Shown here: piece by piece, positions 59,501 to 64,000 of the stretch | How positions within the stretch are numbered: the first letter of the stretch is position 1 | Layout of the letters: the number at the start of each line of letters is the position of its first letter | Source of the DNA: Bactericera cockerelli | Lineage: Eukaryota > Arthropoda > Insecta > Hemiptera > Triozidae | DNA length: 64,000 bases | Assembly: GCA_024516035.1 (NCBI GenBank) | Contig: CM044958.1 | Span: forward strand, 21,067,568 to 21,131,567 | Reading direction: 5' to 3' | Program-made: the position numbers and the translations under genes | The notes under the pieces: model-generated | Told to the model about the DNA's origin: nothing | Databases searched by the model: none | Seen by the model: the letters and a program-made list of their open reading frames with translations, nothing else

Positions 59501-61165
59501 GGAAGAAGCTCAACGTCGGGAAAGAACACGAGATAAGACGTACAAAGAGAGTGGCAAAGATTCCAAGGATATTAAAGACGTTAAAGATGTACAAGATAGT
59601 AAAGAAGAGTCGATCGCTCCACCAGCAAAGAAGAGAGTAGAAGAGAATTTAAAGTTGAAAGTGGATGAGCGACCGCCCAAGTCGAGTATTGGAATCCTTG
59701 CCAAGTTCTCGTACAGAAAAGAAAAACCAGGACAAACCCGCGGCAACGAAGAGAAGGAAAAGGATCGAATGAATCGAGTGAAAAAATCGCTCGGGAAAGG
59801 ATCAGGTAAGGTTATCAATAATTTATTCTCTGACTGTACAAAGCATCCTTTACAATCAATTGTCTGTAAAAACAAAGGTCTTTTGCATTGAGTCTTCTGC
59901 TGTTCGATAGACAAAGCATTTGTGAGAGGATACTGACCCTGAGTAAGAACATTGTATTGTTATAATATTTGTGTTTATCACTTTCGTGATATCACAACTA
60001 CTGAAACTCGCTTTACTAAATCTACGCTGAAAGCGGGACTTGAACCAATGAATTCCAGGTTACAAGTCCGCCACCTTATCGATCAATCTACTGAGGTCGG
60101 TAACATTGTATTGAGTATTATGATACAGTTAAGAATTTATTTTAACAGGTCATTGTTAAGTTAGAGGTACCAACCTTAGAATCAATGGAATTTTGTAAAT
60201 TCCGCTGTGAGTTTCCATATTTTGTGGTTAAGTGGCAGAGAGAGCTACAGGCTATTATTGATTCACGTATTTGTAATTTTTTGTTTATTGTTCAACCATG
60301 AACCAAAGACATATTAACATAATAATTGGCACTTTGTGCTGTGAGTGTTGTGACGTGTCTTCCTAATGTTCTTCTTTAACTTTGCCTTTTCCCAAACCAA
60401 ATCAGCTTCCGTCAACTTCTTCCTCATGCTTGAGGTTGTTTGTAATGTTTGTTTCAATTTGATTCTGAATGAAAAATCACAAAAAGTGGGAAGTTATCAC
60501 ACAATTTTCATTATTTGCCTCCAACTTTCACCTCCATTTGTGAAAAAGCAGTCAATTTTCGCAATCTGTTTTTTGGTACAGTTAACCTACTCTCCTAAAG
60601 GTATCTATAGATCAAATTTGATCAAAATCCACAGGAACCACTTTTCCCTTAACCCATTAACGTCTAGCGTTGCCATATGTCAACGATGGAGGCAGTGCAA
60701 GTTTCTGACCTGTTAGTTCAATACGGTACATGTTACCACTTTACAACATTATAGTTCCCATTGTTGACAATATTTGCTACCTTCTGACTTTTACTAGACA
60801 CTTCTATCAGTTGTTCTATCAGAAGTTTTGATATTTTCGTTTTCCAACATTTCAGGCGTTAATGGGTTAATGTTTGTGCGCACCTTCTCTACTTCCTTCT
60901 TCAAATTTTACGTTTTGATTCAGGTCTTATGGAACGTCAGAAGCGAACCATCAAGGACACAGTGAAAGCCCTCGCCAAAACTCTCGGGTTTGGTGGCAAG
61001 GCTAGTGGAGCTAGTGTGAGTGGTAATGTGGCCGCAGTCAATACTGCATCGTCTGTAGCGAGTACGAGGAAGGTGTGTGCTGTTACCACCGCAAGTGGAA
61101 GTGGGGAGGATGAGGACAGAAAGAAGCCCAAGGAAGAAGTGGCTGTTGTGCCCAGTGTTGAAAAG
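41503..61165 (+). CDS. ARID4: ARID4 (RBBP1 family) chromatin regulator, 3' end outside window
   Basis: Coding starts at ATG 41550 in an exon beginning 41503. Exons: 41550-41582, 44171-44278, 44777-44839, 46602-46695, 51763-51933, 52627-52745, 53107-53216, 55476-55677, 56916-57005, 57891-58063, 58794-59001, 59331-59805, 60924-61165 (696 codons so far, donor at the end). The first five coding exons give the Tudor region ([53 protein letters not shown]). Exons 5-8 give the RBB1NT region ([24 protein letters not shown]). Exons 9-11 give the ARID DNA-binding domain. Exons 12-13 are charged, low-complexity nuclear sequence. ARID4A/B are subunits of Sin3-HDAC corepressors that bind RB and histone marks. 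The chromo-barrel domain expected later is not in this window. Two one-base frame breaks (51886-51893 and 52742-52745) cancel and look like homopolymer errors. Family identity is firm. Confidence 0.92.
42200..42480. repeat. Dispersed repeat with CA microsatellite
   Basis: A GC-richer block (TGCGGCCGC at about 42280) is followed by 'ttcttgagatatcctgttca' and a CA/CAGA tract at about 42389-42430. It resembles other 'ttcttgagata' repeats in the window (near 57535). ARID4 intron 1. Confidence 0.55.
42545..42960. mobile_element. Degraded solo end of the CAGGGTGGACC element
   Basis: 'aaacgtttacacctgttaat', 'ggtagataactgac', 'actttggcttattcttcagg' and 'ggcacagacac' follow the order of the ~450-bp inverted ends of the elements at 18648 and 61877, with many changes. 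Only one end is present. Confidence 0.65.
43023..43229. mobile_element. TAA-flanked palindromic MITE
   Basis: The element 43026-43226 begins TGCTGGGTCCACACTAAGC and ends with its inverse, flanked by TAA on both sides. Its interior repeats AACATTGTTAGCTAACAATG-type palindromes several times and includes a second internal GGGTCCA start near 43108. No ORF. Confidence 0.75.
43850..43925. repeat. Short inverted repeat 'actatcccttaa ... ttaagggatagt'
   Basis: A 12-bp inverted pair separated by about 50 bp, probably a small MITE, in ARID4 intron 1. Confidence 0.6.
45090..45240. repeat. CAGGGTGTCCCA-type transposon end
   Basis: TA followed by CAGGGTGTCCCACGATTAG is a typical terminus of TA-inserting elements. 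The matching right end was not found, so this is a fragment. A second such terminus begins near 46808 (CAGGGTGTCCCACCAAAGC). Confidence 0.5.
45822..45861. repeat. Perfect inverted repeat (18-bp arms, 4-nt loop)
   Basis: AACTATAATGAACTACAT pairs exactly with ATGTAGTTCATTATAGTT around TATT. ARID4 intron 3. Confidence 0.85.
46180..46330 (+). mobile_element. tRNA-derived SINE, best copy of its family
   Basis: A box TCGGTAGCTTCATCGATAAG and B box GCGGTTCAAGTCCCGG have tRNA spacing. A 60-bp body follows (AGCGTAGATTTAGTAAAGCG, GTGATATCACGAAAGTGATT). Copies: 33693 (+), 52457 (+), 59960 (-). It lies 270 bp before ARID4 exon 4. Confidence 0.75.
47455..50772. repeat. Intronic satellite, 145/167-bp units rich in ACGT
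   Basis: About 20 tandem units, anchored by GACACAAGTTACGTAGATCA. Spacings are either ~145 or ~167 bp, differing by a 22-bp block (TCTGACTTATGTATAACCTA-type present or absent). Each unit has several TACGTA or TACGTAA sites. Near-identity among many units suggests recent amplification. The middle (about 49010-49520) is badly degraded by indels. It lies wholly in ARID4 intron 4 (46696-51762). ORFs up to 146 codons on both strands are by-products. Confidence 0.92.
50965..51650. mobile_element. Foldback repeat downstream of the satellite
   Basis: Arms near 51069-51240 (CTAGACTGG, AATCAGAGTACGTTAACA) recur inverted near 51520-51649 (TGTTAACGTACTCTGATT). The preceding block 50970-51055 recurs inverted at 54520-54610 ('gtagcttgcctattYcRtag'). 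Confidence 0.6.
51763..51933 (+). CDS. ARID4: ARID4 exon 5, frame broken as written
   Basis: The exon completes [19 protein letters not shown] and continues to PEHFST. The written CCC at 51886-51888 then leads to TGA at 51891-51893. One more C would continue with P-V-I-G and a basic tail that matches the family (human has GTPVIAKK) and would give the phase needed by the next exon. Seen: the stop and the phase mismatch. Inferred: a missing base in the consensus. Confidence 0.8.
52060..52445. repeat. Dispersed repeat shared with 31745-32098
   Basis: It includes 'gctgccaattgaaagtgggt', 'gaaagttgacacctcaattt' and 'accaccctgtata'. 'caagggccgagtaattagag' is partly duplicated. ARID4 intron 5. Confidence 0.55.
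52457..52600 (+). mobile_element. tRNA-derived SINE just upstream of ARID4 exon 6
   Basis: 'aaccgacctcagtagttcga' (A box side) and 'gaggtttgtggtttgagtcc' (B box side) match the family at 46180-46330. It ends within about 30 bp of the exon acceptor. Confidence 0.55.
52627..52745 (+). CDS. ARID4: ARID4 exon 6 (acidic stretch and start of GKVV block)
   Basis: The exon reads [10 protein letters not shown], seven glycines, then [13 protein letters not shown]. It ends one base past a codon (donor at 52746), while the next exon needs to begin on a codon boundary. One A fewer in AAA at 52742-52744 would fix this. Extra glycines come from a GGA microsatellite. Confidence 0.8.
53843..53912 (+). mobile_element. 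tRNA-derived SINE head in ARID4 intron 7
   Basis: A-box side GTCACCGTGTAGCGCACTAG and B-box side TAGCTTCGAATCCCAGC. It belongs to the family at 3296-3372. Confidence 0.6.
54882..54949 (+). tRNA. tRNA-like sequence, pseudogene or SINE head
   Basis: GGTTTGG pairs with CCGGACC to make a 7-bp acceptor stem (two G-T pairs). GTGT/ACGC makes a 4-bp D stem with a GGTAAG loop. The T arm GTGGG-TTCAAAT-CCTGC pairs with two wobbles. The anticodon arm does not pair well, so no anticodon can be assigned. It is followed by CAATGG, not a T-run. More likely a tRNA-derived SINE head than a working tRNA. Confidence 0.35.
55702..55770 (+). mobile_element. Short LINE 3'-end fragment with poly-A
   Basis: 'ggttgggtggaagagctc', then 'gaatcctgcc' and an A-rich tail. 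The same start occurs near 8236 and 45403. It separates the true ARID4 exon-8 donor from the minisatellite that follows. Confidence 0.55.
55771..56195 (+). repeat. 33-bp minisatellite carrying repeated 5' splice sites
   Basis: Thirteen units of 33 bp follow the pattern GTAAGTCAGGTCACNNGNCAG / CTGGACAGTGAT. The first unit begins at the donor-like GTAAGT and the last is degenerate. The block CTGGACAGTGAT|GTAAGTCAGGTCAC is identical to the end of ARID4 exon 8 and its donor (55666-55691). Twelve of thirteen units keep GTAAGT; one has TGAAGT. Four variants carry CACGTG, which puts a TGA in the exon's frame. The array lies in the intron 55678-56915. Confidence 0.92.
56916..58063 (+). CDS. ARID4: ARID4 exons 9-10, ARID domain core
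   Basis: Exon 56916-57005 ends [11 protein letters not shown], an almost invariant ARID start. Exon 57891-58063 carries [20 protein letters not shown], the NQWKLV tryptophan and a final Lys pair completed at 58794. ARID domains bind DNA through a helix-turn-helix between these blocks. The intron between them (57006-57890) carries dispersed-repeat fragments and AT-rich sequence. Confidence 0.93.
58155..58290. repeat. Fragment of the 'gaagtattgtgttcg' dispersed repeat
   Basis: 'agataaatttctaatattcg', 'gtattgtgttcgtttttgta' and 'ggacatttcataacc' match the copies at 3885-5040. ARID4 intron 10. Confidence 0.55.
59092..59297 (-). mobile_element. SINE of the ATT-tailed family, near complete
   Basis: The minus strand starts CTGTCCTGTAGCTCAGTGGT (A box) and has GGATTCGAAACCCAGCCGGG (B box). 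Then follow the body (CATGACAAGTTATCCTCCCA, TTTTTACCACATAATAATA) and 'ctaattgggcagtataaata'. It ends about 33 bp before ARID4 exon 12. Confidence 0.75.
59960..60110 (-). mobile_element. tRNA-derived SINE
   Basis: The reverse orientation of the 46180-46330 family: minus strand ACCGACCTCAGTAGATTGAT, GTTCAAGTCCCGCTTTCAGC, then GTGATATCACGAAAGTGATA. Confidence 0.7.
60649..60870. mobile_element. TTAA-flanked (piggyBac-type) MITE
   Basis: TTAA (60649-60652) CCCATTAACGTCTAGCG ... GGCGTTAATGGG TTAA (60867-60870). Ends starting CCC next to TTAA are the standard piggyBac pattern. 214 bp, no ORF, 53 bp before ARID4 exon 13. Confidence 0.8.
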
Positions 61166-61180
61166 GTAAGTTCATGTGCC

Positions 61181-61473
61181 GTATTTTTCTTTCTAACCAA
61201 AGTTAACCAAACGGGAATAAAATGAACCAAACTGGGCAAGTCATTTTTCTTTTGGAAGAGGAAAAATTTCCTCTTCCAAAGTTAACCATAATGGAAGTAG
61301 AAAATTCTTGCTTCCAGTTCTTTTATAGGTTAAGCCCATTGTTTATCTTTAATAGTACCGAAACGCATTTCCACGTATTTCCATTTTATTCCAAGGTTGA
61401 CCTTGGAATAAAATGGAAATACGTGGAAGAAACCTAACCTGGAATTTTTTTTTTGGTTAGAAAGAAAAATACG
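61181..61473. mobile_element. Palindromic MITE, single full copy
   Basis: CGTATTTTTCTTTCTAACC at the left and GGTTAGAAAGAAAAATACG at the right are exact inverted ends. Internal pairs include GTTAACC blocks and 'ttccattttattccaagg' versus 'ccttggaataaaatggaa'. It starts 16 bp after the ARID4 exon-13 donor. It is the unit from which the tandem array at 37.8-39.6 kb seems to derive. Confidence 0.8.
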
Positions 61474-61876
61474 ACTATTATTTTGGTGTGTTTTTTATAC
61501 CTGGGTCAAACTACTAATGATAAAAATATTCTCCGCTGAGCTACAAGAACAAGGGGCACAGCTAATAGTTGTGTGGGGACTATGTTTTTCTTAGTTTGTA
61601 CCTATACCAGCTGTAAAGGAATGTTTTTTTTTCTTCCAAATTTCAAAATTGGTCTATCATTAAATAATGATTGTGGCATTTATGATTATTTATTATTCTT
61701 TTATTAACTTCAGGACATACTGAATAAAGTGCCGTGTCACCACACGACTTTCCTTAACTCTCGAAAAGAAGTGACTCAATGGTAAAAACTAGCTATTGAA
61801 TTATTGTCAAATTGGGACCGGGTTACAAAAAGTTTAAGATATTCACAAAGTGGTTGGAATAAACCCCTAATATATA

Positions 61877-64000
61877 CAGGGTGGACCAAAAAAAACGTTT
61901 ACACCCGTTAATGGTAGATTACTGACGACATTTCTAGGACGGATCTGCAATCCGTTTTTTCGGATTCGCCTTTATAACTGCACAAAGTGATTTTTTGCAA
62001 CTTTCCGAAAAAGTCCGACTTTGGCTTATTCTTCAGGTCAGTACTTTTTTCCTGTGTAAGATGAGTTGATTCTGAACATTTCTGCAGAAAGCCAACAAAA
62101 TTTCGATGTTTCTAGCTACACTACTTTGTTTTTTACGGTTTGGTTTGGCATCTTTTTTGACACCTGAATAGAAAAAAAATTCTCATGTAAATTTTTTACA
62201 CTTTGAAACACTCAAGATTTGCCCGAGCAAATTTTGGCACAGACATGGGCAAGTTTGATAGAAGTTGGCGGCCAACCCAAGGATGCTAATAAATAATTTT
62301 ACGATTTTTTATCACGTGATCTTCTGGGTAAACAAACCAGGTAAGTCTCAAAAAATGATGTTCAAAATCTTAAAAGTGTTGACCGTGTAGGGTCGTCTTG
62401 TACTCAAAGAGTAATTAGTAATTAGCTATTTATGTCTGATAATTATTTTCCTTGGAATTAATTAAAGGCCAGTCAAATGAATGATTGTTTGTTTCTCGAT
62501 GATAGTTTTCAAGCATATTTTTCTACATTCTATGAAATATTATCTTTAAACTTCTTGAGTTTTTTTAGTACAAGTTTCATTATTATAATTCGGATGCTGA
62601 AATGGCAGATACGCATTTAGCATATGGAGTTGCCAACAGGAACATTTGGGATCACGTGAAAAACATAGTTTACGAAATCTGGTAGCAAGAATCCTGTTGG
62701 CTTTCGATGACCTGACAGAAAAACCTGGAATCTTCCGCAACATTCGACGGAACATGATGAAGAGGTTCAACCTTTGCATCCAGGATGCCACTTCCAACAG
62801 TTCCTCTAAGGGAATTGAGAAGGAAGAGAGAGAGAGAGGCAAAGAGCGAAAGAGAGAGAGAGAGAGAAAGGCAAGAAGGTAGAGGGACAGTTCTGAGTTA
62901 GAACTGAGGTACTAAAGTCACCATTGGTTTCAAAAATTTGTGTGAGGAGAATCCATAGTGTGTACTATGGCTAAATAAAAAATGACAACAGTCATTTTTA
63001 TTTTGTAGTCATGAATTTTTTGCTGGCTCTGGCGTTCGGACCGGGTGGACTAGCTTACCACTGAGCTAATCGTGCGCGTCTAATCGCTTCTCATTGAACA
63101 TACTAACACAAAATGTTTTTTTAAATACCTTTTTGTTTATATCAAAATAGTATAAAACATAATACAGACTGAAAAGTTTATTAATTTTACAAAATATTAT
63201 TTTGTTTTTTTCAAGACTTCTATTAAGAGTTGGCAATCGGTAAATATTTGTTATTTAATTAGTATTGTTTATGATAGAAAAACCTACCTACATAAATTTA
63301 CCTTGATTTATTTCATAAACTCTATTTTCGTTTGGAAAATTCGCTAGTTCTTTTTTTCTCTCGTAGGGAAGCATAAGAAAAACCATCCTTACATTATCAA
63401 GGCAGTCTCTTAGGGGCTTACATGAATAATAATTATGTGTATTGTGATACCAAAAGTATCTGATATAACTCAATTTACAGATGGTATTACTACTCCCAAA
63501 AAAACCATAAGTTGTTGGTGTTACAACAGGTCAGATACAGGTATGAATAAAATATTCCATCAGATTTTTTGATAATTAAAATAATATTGACCGTCGAGAA
63601 TTGAACCTCGGTCATGCGACTAACACTCTTAGCACTACCACATCTAGCTAACACCACTGACAATCTGAGAAGCACGAAATTTATCATTTGAATTTTCCTA
63701 AACTGGCTGATGAAGGCATGTGAGACCGCGGTATTCAAAAAAAGCAATGTAAACAATTTTTGTAAACAATACAAGACGCCCTTACACAGTCTACAGCTAG
63801 AAAACTCTTAGGATTTTTGAAGAGTTTTTGGCAAACATCTAATAATTTTTCCCAGAAGATCACGTGATAAAAAAACGTAAAATTATTTTTTAGCATCCTC
63901 GGGGCGGTCGCCAACTTTTATCAAACTTGCCCATGTCTGTGCCAAAATTTGTTCGGACAAATGTCGAGTGTTTTATGTAGTAAAAAAGTTTTTTTGGGTG
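61877..64000 (+). mobile_element. Second copy of the 2.39-kb Tc1/mariner-type element, cut by window end
   Basis: It starts TA|CAGGGTGGACC and matches the reverse complement of 18648-21037 along its visible length, including the GA tract, tRNA-like stretches (about 63018-63083 and 63588-63650) and 'ttcatacatgaataataatt'-type words. From the sister copy, about 260 bp should remain outside the window. On the plus strand near 62640-62815 a longer piece of transposase C-terminus survives ([36 protein letters not shown]), but its end has a deletion. Confidence 0.75.

Noticed and set aside
59331..59891. 186-codon ORF taken as a complete gene
   Set aside because: Only 59331-59805 is coding, as ARID4 exon 12; a consensus donor (GTAAGG) follows and the rest is intron.

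Overview
This is nuclear DNA from an animal, almost certainly an insect. It has short exons with GT-AG introns, AT-rich introns full of transposon debris, tRNA-derived SINEs, and conserved metazoan housekeeping genes. The mix of repeats (tRNA SINEs ending in ATT repeats, TA-flanked CAGGGTG elements, TTAA-flanked and TTA/TGA-flanked MITEs, and a family with 'cgatttcgatgaaattttg') looks hemipteran to me, perhaps planthopper-like. That placement is inference only.

Five protein-coding genes can be assembled. (1) 5851-14172 (+), seven coding exons: a 334-residue single-CRD galectin with a Pro/Tyr-rich linker and a Gly-rich, Lys-rich, poly-Ser tail. (2) 15837-22707 (-), five coding exons: ZFPL1, a cis-Golgi zinc-finger membrane protein of 292 residues. 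(3) 25432-29151 (+), one uninterrupted 1239-codon ORF: a TANGO1/MIA3-like ER-exit-site protein carrying about 32 copies of a 9-residue repeat. (4) 34478-36576 (-), three exons: EXOSC5/RRP46, an exosome ring subunit of 211 residues. (5) 41550-61165 (+), thirteen coding exons and still open at the right end: ARID4 (RBBP1 family), with Tudor, RBB1NT and ARID regions. As written, ARID4 carries two compensating one-base frame breaks in short homopolymers, probably consensus errors.

The rest is repeats. 1-5800 holds SINEs, three direct copies of a dispersed repeat and a hairpin MITE. Galectin introns hold a TTAA-flanked MITE, the 3' end of a probable LINE and a 1.1-kb foldback element. ZFPL1 intron 2 holds a 2.39-kb Tc1/mariner-type element with ~450-bp inverted ends and a broken transposase tail; a second copy in the opposite orientation runs off the right end from 61877. 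29.3-34.4 kb and 36.6-41.5 kb are repeat-rich and include a clean hAT-type element (32915-33578, 8-bp TSD), two TTA/TGA-flanked MITEs and a tandem array of a ~490-bp palindromic repeat. The large ARID4 intron contains a 145/167-bp satellite rich in ACGT palindromes. A later ARID4 intron contains a 33-bp minisatellite whose units repeat the exon's own 3' end and 5' splice site.

ZFPL1 and the TANGO1-like gene are divergent neighbours and both act in early secretory traffic. The other genes show no functional link. I found no convincing new multi-gene system. The most unusual signals are the tandem splice-donor array, the ACGT-rich intronic satellite, and the intronless TANGO1-like gene with its expanding repeat. 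Several stretches (38.54-38.66 kb, 49.0-49.5 kb and the two ARID4 frame breaks) look like unpolished long-read consensus, so exact lengths there should not be trusted.
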